From: Alentia gelatinosa
Taxonomy: Eukaryota > Annelida > Polychaeta > Phyllodocida > Polynoidae
Length of the DNA: 64,000 bases
NCBI GenBank assembly: GCA_950022655.1
Contig: OX465584.1
Location: 43,382,723-43,446,722 of the forward strand
Direction: 5' to 3'
Below are positions 25,101 to 33,900 of this stretch, piece by piece (position 1 is the stretch's first letter; each line of letters begins with the position of its first letter). Under the pieces are notes generated by a model, which worked only from the letters and a program-made list of their open reading frames with translations, ran no database searches and was not told the origin of the DNA. Position numbers and translations under genes: made by a program.

Positions 25101-28100
25101 AAGAATGTGTAATGATCAAATAGCAAGGTTAATAACATTGGACATCTACATTATAAAGTTCGGAAAGCTGAAATATGTGAAGGAAATCGATTACAAAAAG
25201 TTCTCTCTTGCCCCGCATTGCCAAGTTAGACCGACTGAAGTCAACAATTCAGAAACCGTATTAGTATGATCTCAGATTGGGCAGGCAATGCAGCATACAG
25301 CACCCGCTCTTAAAACGTATCCTCTGTTCCCTCAAGCCTACCGCTATTTACAAAGACTACCATTCGGAGAGCATGTGGCAGCTGGCTACTTTCCTATTGT
25401 ATCATCTGTTTCACTACCCACCTAATACGGAGTCTCCATACTAAGCCTGTGGAGCCTACAGATCGCTTCTGAGTAGAATTTGGAAAGCCGTATTCTCCTA
25501 GGAGAATACGGCTTTTTCGGCCACCTGACAGGTATTGTAGGAACTATTTCAAATAAACAATGGACAAGGGTTACGTAGAATTTCTAACTATTTACCAGAT
25601 TTACTAGGTGTCTTTCTCTGATGGCGAGGGTATCTTAAAGAGCAGGGACCTGTTTCACTAGTCTGGTGACATGTCTGTGACACCATACAGACATTGGGTT
25701 TGTCTAGTTTCGTGACACCACAAGTAGCTGCCCTTAGGAAATACAGACCCCAAACATAAGAATTAGACAAATCTAGACACATCATGGACCTGTTTCACTA
25801 GTTCTGTGACAAAAGTGTTAGACAGATATGAAAAGCGGCACCAACAGTGCAAGCAAGGACGGACAAAACGAAGTCTAATGTCTAGTTCTTATGAAACCGG
25901 ACACACCATCTAGACGCCATCTAGACATGTCACTGTCTAGTGAAACAGGTCCCTGCTGCGTGCACGCTAGACCTCTCACTCTGCTCCCAGCCACCCAGCA
26001 CTAGCCCGGAGGATGCTTTCTCGCCCGGGGAGATGCTGGCTGACTCGCCCTGGCAGCTGCTCACTCGCCTCTTGACACTGCTTATCTCTACAGGTTTACT
26101 CAATCCACAGAACTCCCCTGTGTGTGAGGGCTCCGTAATTCTCCAGGGCTCCTCCTAATTTTCTCTTGCTGAAACTCTGATAAGCTTGGCATATTTTATC
26201 ACATCTACATGAACTGTTCACCACTGTTTACAGTTGTTCACAGATTCCAGACTGAATGAGTTTTCTCATTTTCTCAGCCACTCTGTGGCAAGCCTGTGAG
26301 CCGTAATGGTTGCAATGCTGGAGGGCCGGCGACCATGATGCCACCTGACAATTTGCTCTGCTGAGAGCCACCCCACCTGATGGCTCAGGGGAGCACGCAT
26401 GACGTCACCGCACCAACCTGGCCACGATTTTGTTCCGCCAACCAACCCCACGAAAGAAAAAGGGCTGGCATATCAATTTTTCTCATCTACATAAATTGTT
26501 TCTAAACGTATACAGTTGTTCATAAATCCGGGACTGACTGAATGAATTTTCAGACTAAAAAGGTTATTCGTAATTTGGAACGAATGAATATTTCTAACCT
26601 CTGTCTTACGTAATTAGATCTTTCCAAACTGACAGCTGAATTTGTGGATCTCCTATGGTTTCTGAAAATGAAACTGGCGATTACCTACTTGAAAAGTGTA
26701 AATTATGTGCATGACAGCAAGATGTATTTGATGCCGGCGTCATTTTGAAATAGTGTAAATTATGTGCATGACAGCAAGATGTATTTGATGCCGGTGCTAT
26801 CGTTGCTATCGTTAAGATAGCATTTGACGCTCTCTCAGAGTAAAAACGAAAGACAATATTTATAGACATCAACTTATGATGCACTTTTGTTTGATGTATG
26901 AATCATGTAGGGCATCGGTGTCCTCCTTATGTAAGTAATGTTTGACGTTTTGTAAGCATTTTATGCCATTTACAAGGCAATGCTTCCGTCAACTGAAAGA
27001 ATCCTTTAAGAGGAATTCAATTGGAAAAGTCCCCGTTAACCTTATTATATTGACATCTTTATAAAAGTCAATAGCACTATTGGAAATGCAGCATATAATA
27101 GATAGATTCGTTTATTCAAATCAATTTGAAACCAAACTTTTATAGCCAGGAGCCTCAGTCGACCGACATATATTTAGACCAAAAAATCAACTCGTGTATC
27201 ATCGTCCAATCAGTGCCCCTCAGTCACCCCATCTCGTACATTCCGCTTTGATATTATCCAGACTGAGGCTTCGGCGCAATATCCCAAAACGTCATGGATA
27301 TTCATTGCATTTATTCAAAAAACCACCAGTACGATGCCCGAAACAACCGTTGCTGGTATAACTACATATAGACACATACCAACTGACACGTACCGATAGC
27401 CTATTACCAGACACGTTTACTGTGTAACATTTGGCAATTTTGTACTATGGCACCTGTATTTTGTTACCAAACAATCCTGGATGTCCAGGGTAGTCCGTGG
27501 GGATTCCGTTGGTAACTAGGATCAATTTTGGCCCCCTGTGGTCGAGGAGGAGGGTTAGTAATTAGAACGTGGGTATCTGTGACCTTTGGCCCTGGACCTG
27601 CTTCACGTGAACATCGAACCCACGCAGCTCTTCTAGATGTAGTTTCTATCAATATTGATACAAATTAACTATTTCTGGCAGATCCCTTGAGGGCAATGAA
27701 AATGTAGAAGCATCACATGTTCTTCTACTTTATCCTTAGTAGAATTACACTTGCCTTATCTGCTTGTGTATTATGGACATCCTCATCTCCTAGGTCGGCA
27801 GTTGGAAGCTGTACCTATTCAACAAATAGAAAATAACAATCAATATCACGTACTAAGTATATTGTGTCATTTCAACATATAATTCTGACTTTTATAAAGA
27901 AGCATGTTCGTCCAACTTGTATAATTATCCTCTTTAGTTCGTTATATTAGATTTCGCACTAAAACCAAAGTATATATCTTTGTTAATGAGCTTCGGTTTT
28001 TTTTCATTGACCAAATAAGCAATCAAAATATACATGTACTAATGCCCGCTTCAGCAATCGGGCATACTTCATGGCTATAGGTGTTCTATCCATCGCACAA

Positions 28101-28511
28101 CAACAGAATATGTGTCAAAATACATGTGTACGACCCAACCCTGAACGGAGCCCATTATGTATGTGCCTTCTTATCTTTGTTATAAAGGAGATGACAATCA
28201 TAACGTATCTGGTTCTGTGTCACAAGGAAGCATTTCTTTTCAAAGTATTTTAAGTCGTTAGTTGCTGAGAAGGGTCGGTATATTCTATAGAACAATCAAT
28301 TTTAGTTCTTCATAGGTACATGTGCTTTAAATGAAGTACAATAAGTTATATTATAATTCTTAGAAGGAAATACGGAACATGCATCATAAGGTTAGAGTAG
28401 CATAAAGTGGAAGTGAGTTGGCCATACAATTTGTGAGTAAGTACTAAATAATACATGATAATAAGTACAGATCAGCACTTGATAGTACATGTACGAGGGA
28501 AATGATATAAA

Positions 28512-28559
<48 letters not shown>

Positions 28560-30853
28560 CATATGTTTGTTTTAGAAAACACATGTCTGATATTTTAATT
28601 TGCCAGTGTTATCTCAATATCTCATATGTCAGAGTTATTATGAATATGATTGTGGCTGATCAATACATTTCTAATTAATTCAATTACAGGCTGATATAAT
28701 TGGGCTCTGCAAAATATGAACGAAACTGCATATCATCAGTATATCTAAAACTATTTTCAACGGAGACCGTGAATTGCTTAATAATGATTGTAATAGGAAG
28801 ACAGAAACATATTCATGATGTTATACAGTAGCTCAAAAGACCCCAGACGCGTTCCAAACAGATTGGCCTTGATTGTTAGTAGGAGACCTTTCACCAGGAC
28901 GTGGGTAATGGTGCCAACATTGGCATGATGCCTACTAGGCCTCAATCAAGACAGATTAACCACAATACAGATTCACACAATGTTGACAGCTGTGTAGCCA
29001 AAGGAACGCCACAACACATACCTAGATTTCATCATAAAATTTTCTAACTTTTAGTTATCTTCTCCCCCTAAACGGATTATCGTTGGTCGTGTGGCCTTCA
29101 TGTGGATCAAATACACGCCATTTGCATATGTCAGCACGAGAGAGGCTCAACAAAAAAATCCCACGTAACCGCATTAATCCCATTAGGTTTATTAATTGAT
29201 GGGATCAGTATCCGAATGGCCTTTGCCTCCGGTGTTAACGCCGCACCGTGACATGTATGTCAGTAGTCATCCCATAACCTTTAGGGTGATGGCCTTTATA
29301 GTGGTTCGCCCTATAGGTTACAGGCGATCGAGTGCTGTCATCTATTGAGGACATCACACATCAATCCGGACCAACTGTGTTCCCATCTACGTATTCCTCA
29401 TCTGATATACACTGTTAAAAAGGATGTATACAGAGTTCCACGGCTGAGATTCTAGGATGGATAATGTAAACGATTTGTTTGGTATTAGGATAATGGACCA
29501 ACTGTGTTCCCATCTAGGTATTCCTCATCTGATATACACTGTGAAAAAAGATGTATACAGAGTTCCACGGCTGAGATTCTAGGATGGATAATGTAAACGA
29601 TTTGTTTGGTATTAGGATAATGGAAAATGCCGTTGCCGAAAAGGTATAATTAGGACGAGATGAAGGGTAGTAACCATGATGGTTGATCAAGCGTGATCGA
29701 GGTATGTAAGGTGAAATGGTTGGGGTAATTAGATGTACGACCTTCATTTTCCCCAAAACATTGGTGAATAGATGTCAACATTGTCTATATAGTTGCATTT
29801 CCGCACCTTGATTTTGAATTAGGTACAAAATTCATATCAACTATTCCTAAACCATTCCCAAAACCAGGGAAATTTATGTTTGATTATACAAAAAGCGTGT
29901 TTAGAGTATCCCATTGGTTACCAGAAAACGTAAATCAAAGTGTGTGATGCCGTGGCGCTAAACACAGGTCTACTGTAGCAGGAAATAAACTAACAAAAAT
30001 ACAAAAATACAATGGAAATTAGAAATTATGTTACATACCCATTGGTAAGGACCGTAGTCTATTCCTACCTTCTAGAAAAAAAACTAACAGATTTATGGAA
30101 TAATTTTGAGATACTCACTCCAATGATGTTGCGCTTCCTGTCCTTGGGGTCCGGACTGACGTAGTAGTTGAAGAGGACAGGCACGCCGTAATCAGTGTGC
30201 GCCTTGATGAGTGTCTCTTGGAAGCTCCAGCCCTGCGCCCACGAGTCCGGGCTCAGCAGGAACCACCCCCCGAGCTGCTCCCGAATCTCACGCACCAGTG
30301 CCCGACCCCCGTCGCTCATCCGCCCGTAGTCGTGCACACACATCGAGAAGAACTCCTTCATCTTGCGCTCGGAGGAGTTCTCCGAAGGACGCAACACTGG
30401 CGACTCGAGAGTCTCGCGAAGCTTGCGCTCACTCTCCGCGAACAGGTGGTCGAAGACGCTGATGTAAGCCTGGTCCGGCGGGACACTGTGCTTGGAGATC
30501 CAGCCACCGCAAGCGAAACGGTGGAAGTCGTCACAGGGATCAGCCGTCGGGTCCATACTGTCTAACACCCCGGAGGCGGCCTGGAGACACCCGGAGGTGA
30601 GGCAAAGCCGGTCATCGGCTCCGGGGGAGTCGGACCTGCTCCCAGTGGAGTCCTCTAACCCGCTGGAGGAGGTCGGGGAGGGCGTGCAGGGTTTGGAGGC
30701 CATGGCAAGGATCCCCACCAACAGAGCGGCGCTGCTTATGACCAAGAAGGCAAAAACGGCCACCACAAAGTTAAACGTCCTGCGGTTTGCCAGCTGCGCT
30801 GAAGAGTCGGTGATTATATGTTGGAGATCCTCCATTTGTAGTCGGAGGGGCAT
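12241..30853 (-). CDS. M13-family (neprilysin/ECE-like) membrane peptidase homologue, predicted catalytically dead; 15 coding exons
   Basis: Spliced coding exons on the minus strand are 30853-30119, 27814-27755, 24636-24490, 24013-23933, 23303-23167, 22257-22035, 21342-21244, 20977-20900, 20502-20364, 19030-18872, 17216-17080, 16061-15990, 14796-14701, 14451-14378 and 12361-12241. They give 785 residues against about 750 in human neprilysin. Order: short cytoplasmic tail, one membrane anchor (about 28-51), M13 N-terminal domain (from C84) and C-terminal peptidase-type domain. M13 enzymes trim extracellular peptides. Here HExxH is A610-R-M-V-R614, the third zinc ligand Glu is R676, its partner Asp is E680, the catalytic His is A740 and the conserved Arg is M746. 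The substrate-binding Asn-Ala pair is L573-W574. Cysteines at 84, 89, 107, 115, 172, 433, 646, 724, 763 and 775 match the structural cysteines of neprilysin. Family membership is secure; loss of catalysis is inferred from the residues; the function is unknown. Confidence 0.92.
14201..14294. repeat. (AT)n array inside a perfect 21-bp inverted repeat, intron 14
   Basis: The array at 14222-14273 is flanked by GATCACCAATTTAATACAATA (14201-14221, 21 bases, given here as landmark GATCACCAATTTAATACAAT) and its exact inverse at 14274-14294. A second, shorter (AT)n lies just before it (14170-14200). Confidence 0.9.
14378..14451 (-). CDS. M13-like gene, exon 14 (residues 722-745)
   Basis: Acceptor ATTTCTAG, 24 codons ARCTVRRDQSAYELALSGAL to PVDI plus two bases, donor GTAAGT. 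RC stands at the M13 VWC (C724, neprilysin Cys695). SGALPVDI lies where DVHSPGNF is expected, so the transition-state His711 is A740. Confidence 0.88.
14701..14796 (-). CDS. M13-like gene, exon 13 (residues 690-721)
   Basis: Acceptor TTCATTCAG, 32 codons, donor GTAGGG, phase 0. ASLPGLNMTADQLFFIAAAQ matches the conserved LPGLxxTxxQLFFLxFAQ block and ends at the usual FAQ|VWC exon boundary. There is a sequon at N708. Confidence 0.95.
15150..15850. repeat. Dispersed repeat in intron 12, related to 26180-26520
   Basis: Shared blocks include TGGTTGCAACGTGGGAGGGC, CCACCTGACGGCTC and GTGACGTCACCGC, in the same order and orientation as at 26287-26420. This copy carries about 190 extra bases in the middle. 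Confidence 0.75.
15990..16061 (-). CDS. M13-like gene, exon 12 (residues 666-689), degenerate ENIAD exon
   Basis: Acceptor TGTACAG, 24 codons VVIDGHYQVIRVVAETAGLR to LAYG, donor GTGAGT, phase 0. RVVAETAGL occupies the place of ENIADNGGL. The third zinc ligand Glu (neprilysin E646) is R676 and Asp650 is E680. GLRLAY is the usual GGLRxAY continuation. Confidence 0.9.
17080..17216 (-). CDS. M13-like gene, exon 11 (residues 620-665)
   Basis: Acceptor GCTGCAG, 137 nt, donor GTTAGT. The split Gly codon joins exon 10 to RLVLNGTFHSWWSQYSLSAY. This is the M13 motif DGxLxDWWT followed by the conserved Cys (C646, neprilysin Cys621). Sequons lie at N625 and N663. Confidence 0.93.
18225..18800. repeat. 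Cluster of CAATCGATAACAACAAGTTCAC copies, intron 10
   Basis: The motif AATCAATCGATAACAACAAG, with near variants, occurs near 18238, 18449 and 18771, and an inverted GTGAACTTGTT lies near 18335. A diverged copy is near 25188. The family is probably a short non-autonomous element; its ends were not resolved. Confidence 0.65.
18872..19030 (-). CDS. M13-like gene, exon 10 (residues 567-619), degenerate zinc-motif exon
   Basis: Acceptor GCCAAG, 159 nt, donor GTAAGT. The peptide LWFYNTLIVPPSVFSYPLY aligns to the M13 block NAFYxxxRNxIxFPAGILQPPFF, with a four-residue deletion after FY. AINFGALGSYLAARMVRSVD aligns column by column to [20 protein letters not shown]. The flanking N, G, G and D are kept, but His-Glu-x-x-His has become Ala-Arg-x-x-Arg. 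No alternative exon with HExxH was seen in the adjacent introns. Confidence 0.9.
19070..19167. repeat. (AT)n microsatellite, intron 9
   Basis: An interrupted (TA)n run with TTTATCTT and ACATGT breaks. It lies about 40 nt upstream of the exon 10 acceptor on the gene's strand. Confidence 0.95.
19231..19362. mobile_element. 132-bp MITE with 20-bp inverted ends, intron 9
   Basis: CTGGGGTCCGTTGAATAATC at the left end and the inverse of CTGGGGTCCGTTTAATAATC at the right end. The interior has CTTATGGACGAGCTTAAG. Related copies at 19632-19834 and 51057-51280 share the ends and AAGGATCGTACATGAA. Confidence 0.82.
19632..19834. mobile_element. MITE of the GGGGTCCGTTTAAT family, second copy
   Basis: The left end is decayed (GGGTCATCCAATCAAGGATC) and the right end intact (GATTATTAAACGGACCCC). 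The interior GTTCGCTAAGACAGTATTAG and CCGTCCATAAG are shared with the copy at 51057-51280. Confidence 0.75.
20364..20502 (-). CDS. M13-like gene, exon 9 (residues 521-566)
   Basis: Acceptor GTTTCAG, 46 codons from LKVNKSEGFFKNLIYASRFK to EYAFFYNPL plus one base. It matches the M13 block LxxxxYFENxxxxLRFxxxK. The preferred donor is GTAGGT at 20363. A second GT four bases on (GTACAG) would also keep frame if exon 10 began four bases later, giving a product one residue shorter at the junction (Arg in place of Gly-Val-Arg). Confidence 0.82.
20900..20977 (-). CDS. M13-like gene, exon 8 (residues 495-520)
   Basis: Acceptor TTATTCAG, 26 codons VEYMETEIGFPPILSEESEV and onward to YSK, donor GTACGA, phase 0. 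EIGFPPIL is the M13 IGYPDxI motif. Confidence 0.92.
21244..21342 (-). CDS. M13-like gene, exon 7 (residues 462-494)
   Basis: Acceptor TGTTTTAG, 33 codons, donor GTAACG, phase 0. The block HWMDAATKNLARDK is the conserved WMDxxTKxxAxxK motif of M13 proteins. Confidence 0.95.
21410..21759. mobile_element. TTAA-flanked CGACAAGG-family element, copy B, intron 6
   Basis: TTAA at 21406 and 21760 flanks inverted ends GGGGGGCGTCCACCAACCAC and GGGTGGCGTCACCCAACCAC. The interior has ACATGTTCGATTTT and CTACGACAATGG. It is the cleanest pair of TTAA flanks in the family here. Confidence 0.82.
22035..22257 (-). CDS. M13-like gene, exon 6 (residues 387-461)
   Basis: Acceptor TGCAG, then 223 nt encoding MMNNYMVWTVVHTFADHLS and, further on, TWHSCLSLMKTRMGFALAVE, with a GTGCGT donor. 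The first block is the M13 NYLxWRxV helix. C433 is the counterpart of neprilysin Cys411, which pairs with Cys143. This exon is the strongest single family match after exon 1. Confidence 0.95.
22622..22638. repeat. Poly-C tract, 17 nt, intron 5
   Basis: Uninterrupted C run followed by ACCCTCC. One of six C runs of 13-20 nt in the window. Confidence 0.95.
23167..23303 (-). CDS. M13-like gene, exon 5 (residues 342-386)
   Basis: Acceptor CGTTCAG, 45 codons starting VDWVTIFMKIFKDAGV plus two bases (AG), donor GTAGGT. The motif SYFEGLNELL corresponds to the M13 stretch ...PEYLTKLKPIL. There is a sequon at N380. The split codon AG|G is completed as Arg by exon 6. Confidence 0.92.
23546..23565. repeat. 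Poly-C tract, 20 nt, intron 4
   Basis: The longest C run in the window. It is followed by GTAAGCGGTCACC and, 30 nt on, GTCCGCTTACGCGGG, which is partly complementary to GTAAGCGG. Confidence 0.95.
23933..24013 (-). CDS. M13-like gene, exon 4 (residues 315-341)
   Basis: Acceptor TTTCAG, 27 codons starting LRSRLSETERWEGQVTSLRE, donor GTAATT, phase 0 at both ends. It contains a sequon at N338. It corresponds to the short exon covering the YNKMTLAQLQ region of other M13 proteins; here a Trp stands in the Tyr region. Confidence 0.85.
24490..24636 (-). CDS. M13-like gene, exon 3 (residues 266-314)
   Basis: An acceptor TTTCCAG precedes 49 codons starting KRAIFKNYVRTLGTLM and ending YNQELALTQ, followed by a GTAAGT donor. 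Phase 0 at both ends. It matches the helical part of M13_N in which a conserved Phe/Glu-rich helix binds the residues of the metal domain (family knowledge). Confidence 0.9.
25484..25515. repeat. 32-bp perfect palindrome, intron 2
   Basis: Each arm reads AAAGCCGTATTCTCCT and the centre is CCTAGG with no loop. No similar sequence was seen elsewhere in the window. Confidence 0.95.
25641..25957. mobile_element. 317-bp inverted-repeat MITE, intron 2
   Basis: AGCAGGGACCTGTTTCACTA at the left end and its exact inverse at the right end, extending inward to GTGACATGTCT. A third, internal copy of GGACCTGTTTCACTAGT lies at 25785-25801. Confidence 0.88.
26180..26520. repeat. Dispersed repeat in intron 2, related to 15150-15850
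   Basis: Carries AATGGTTGCAATGCTGGAGG, CCACCTGATGGCTC and GACGTCACCGC in the same order as the intron 12 copy. It ends with CTCATCTACATAAATTGTT, also found near 15834. Confidence 0.75.
26697..26796. repeat. 57-bp tandem duplication, intron 2
   Basis: TGTAAATTATGTGCATGACA and the following bases to TTTGATGCCGG occur twice with a period of 57 bp. Confidence 0.95.
27755..27814 (-). CDS. M13-like gene, exon 2 (residues 246-265)
   Basis: Twenty codons (VQLPTADLGDEDVHNTQADK) lie between an acceptor ending AATAG and a GC donor (AAG|GCAAGT). In neprilysin this is the stretch IDQPGLGLPSRDYYL; here it is short and diverged. An acceptor 6 nt further in (after GTACAG) would remove two residues without changing frame. 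It is the least certain exon by homology, but frame and position fit. Confidence 0.7.
28511..28557. repeat. (AT)n microsatellite, intron 1
   Basis: An uninterrupted run of about 45 nt of alternating AT. Confidence 0.95.
29368..29623. repeat. 127-bp tandem duplication, intron 1
   Basis: GGACCAACTGTGTTCCCATC starts at 29368 and again at 29495. The two 127-bp copies differ at only a few positions, so the duplication is recent. Confidence 0.95.
30119..30853 (-). CDS. M13-like gene, coding exon 1 (residues 1-245)
   Basis: Opens with ATG at 30853-30851 in a strong context (CCACCATGC). It encodes a short tail, a hydrophobic anchor NFVVAVFAFLVISSAALLVG and a Ser/Pro/Asp-rich stem (about 52-82). The M13 N-terminal signature follows: CLTSGC, then SMDPTADPCDDFHRFACGGW. 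C172 in SMCVHDY corresponds to neprilysin Cys143. There is one N-glycosylation sequon at N159. It ends NIIG directly before a GTGAGT donor (phase 0). The exon is much richer in G+C than the later exons. A non-coding 5' exon may lie upstream; none was identified. Confidence 0.93.
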
Positions 30854-30999
30854 GGTGGAATTTAAGTTGATTTATTTTTACTTTCAGGGAACCACTCGAA
30901 ATTAGTATCCCAATTTAATGGACTCCACTTGCCAACTTCATGTCATGGTGCAAGGGCATGGTTAGGGTCTTGACTTTTAAGCTCACCTCGTGTTGGCGT

Positions 31000-33900
31000 T
31001 CCTCTTGGCTATTGGCGTTGTCATCGTTTGTGTCTGCGTGTTGTTTATCTTATCGTTGGTCAGTAAATGTAGACGCCACTGGCGGAGAATGGCTAGCCAT
31101 GGCTAGGAATGTACAATGAACCGCACGTTATGAAACTCAAGTTAGGCTATAATAATGAGTGTTGTAAGCCATACATCGTATATATATGTATCCACAATTG
31201 ATGTAGCGGGATGTAGGTACGCATGGATCAGAGTAATTTCCAAATCCGAACAGCTCTTGGTGTACCATCTGGGTTTCCGCTTACAGTAGGGCAACGCTCT
31301 TTACTCCACGTTCTCTCTGATTGTTAGTAGCCTACATGTTGATCCATGGATCCACTCGGTAAATGTGGTAGTACTCGTACCCCACATAGGGCTCGTTCAC
31401 GAACCACAACGCGCTACACCATCCGTGACGTGAGCGCAAGTTGTGTAGCGCTCACCACCAGCTCTGAACCGCGGGACGGTACCTCTGTCAATGTTCTAAG
31501 GGTAGAGAGTGGCTAACTGCCGGCCGCTCATTGCACCGCCGTCCTAAACAGACTTGGGAGCGTTGCGTCATGAGGGGTGAGTTACATCGGCGGTCTGAGC
31601 TGGTCAAAGGGGAGCAGTTCATCTATGTATACCTGGAGTCGCGCAGTGGGCTGGACGGGGTCGAAGGGGAGGGTGTATACGGGATAGGCACGGGTGCCGG
31701 CTGGTGTTGGTTAGGGGTCAGTGGGGTGGGGTTGGGGGCGTGGATATAAGAGCCGACTTCGTGCCTTGACCGCGCTGATTAACCACAGACAGGTGATCCA
31801 CAGGCGGTAAGGGTGGCCACAAGGTACGGCGAGGGGGTGAGGATTATAGTAATCCAGTCCGGGATAATATAGGCTGTGGCACAGGGTCGGGTACAAACTG
31901 TAGGGTATAAACTGGAGAACGGGTGCCAAAAGGTCATTCGGGACGGATCTAAAAATGGCCGGTCATTTATGTGTATACTATATAAGTGTTGTTTGTTTTT
32001 TTCAATTGAGTCAAACCTATATCTATAATTGCTCATACAATAGATAACAATAAAGACATACCCATTTTCTCCGTCTTAATTAATAATAAAAGTTATATGT
32101 TGAAAACAAACACGTAATCTAGTACGGTATAATTTGTTATGTTAATGAGATGTGGTGGGGGATACTATATTGCTTAATGTATAATGGTTTTTTTTATATA
32201 CACCTTCTCTTTATAAAGAGTTTGAGAGTCAAAAAGATTCTGAAATTTCGATATTTGGCAGATCACATTCAAACAAAACTCCACTGTAAATATGGTTTCA
32301 AATCAACGAATCATATTTGTACATGCCTTAAACAGTTATTTATATCTATGCAATATTACTAGAACTACAGTGTACGTTTTGGAGGATTTATTAACAATAA
32401 TGGTGTATTGCTAGGTTTACATTATCGCCCCAATAGTCCTGGCAGTGATTTTTGCACAAATCGTAAGTCGCGTGGAACTTTAATGACATTTTTATGGTTT
32501 TTCTTCACTCTGCCTAAAAAAGGCCATCCCATTGAGTTGAGGCTGCCTTAGATTGACTTGGTCTTATCGGGGTTTGGTCGGCATGCCGCCATGGCTCCGC
32601 AGTACGTTGACTTACATTCGGAGCCCGACAGATCACATCATGACCCTTTCCTGTAGGTGGACGAGGTTAAATAAAATATGGGTCGCTTTTATTAAACTCT
32701 TGTGAACTATTTGCCCGTCCGCAGAGACAGTCCCCCCCCCCCCCCCACCAATATTGTCTTCATACTTTACTGCTAAGCCTCGTAAGACCTCTCCTACAGT
32801 CACATAGTCTCGTTGGGCAGCGTAGTTAAAATGGGCTCTCTTAAGTGAATCAAACTAGCAAGAGAAGCCTTATTTATCAATTAAATCAGCATAAATTTGT
32901 TTTCTAATCGGAAGCTGAGATAGAAAGGGTTATTTATATTCTCGAAGCTCTTTTTTATATTCAAACATGTATTTTGAAATAAATAGCCATAAAGCTAGAC
33001 TTAATCATCAATTTGTTAGTGAATATTTTTGTTCTCAGAATTTACATAGACCAAGGTTCAGTACTTAGTTCGAGATTGATGTCCACAGACTCGTCACAAG
33101 TTCAACTACACCAACTTCTTAGTCGGGACAGAGTGGAGACAAAGGTGGCTCCCAATCCATTACCAAGCATCGCCTGATGCCATACGCACACCGCTATCCC
33201 TAATAAGAATATATATGTGCTGCCCACAACATATATGCAGACGTGATTTTAAGTATACTCCATTCAGGTAACCAGATATCTGCAGTCACTTTCAGATGTC
33301 CCGTCTCATATTATGTACATTTGCTGCACCTTATCGTCCTCTCCCTTCCCCATAACCGTAATTAACCCACCTGGAAAAGCTGCTCCCTTTTAACCTACTT
33401 GCCCCTGCACGGCTACGCACATGGCGCCGAAATCGTTACCAATTAGGTATGGACTCGACCAACCTATGTTATCGCTGGTGATTTCTGTCCAATTCTCCAA
33501 TGTAGTAAGTAGTTCCAAGAGTACACCAAGAGAGCCTGCATTATACCGGTTTTTTTGGGTCGTTTTTTTGTTTTGGGTCTACTTTTACGGTGTCTTCCTG
33601 TAATGCAGCACTATATGGTTATGACTTCTCGAGTTCATCCGAAGATGCACCAAGATTTTCCATTGTTCTCTCCATTCTGACGATGTTTCTATATAGATAA
33701 TATTCAGACTGTATTTTGCTGTATGTAAATCTTATGCAATGGTAAAAAGAAGGCTAATTTGTTACATTGTCCTCCACTAAAATGTGTCCTCCACTATGAT
33801 TATCTTTCATATTTGAACAAAAGTGGATCTTATGACTTTAAACCCAATCTGATTGGTTGATCCTAGGTACATGTTGTCGTCCATAAATATATTTCCTCCA

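Noticed and set aside
30197..30905. Three overlapping plus-strand frames of 83-137 codons
   Set aside because: They lie antisense to M13 exon 1, whose GC-rich sequence lacks stops on the other strand; the minus-strand reading has clear homology.
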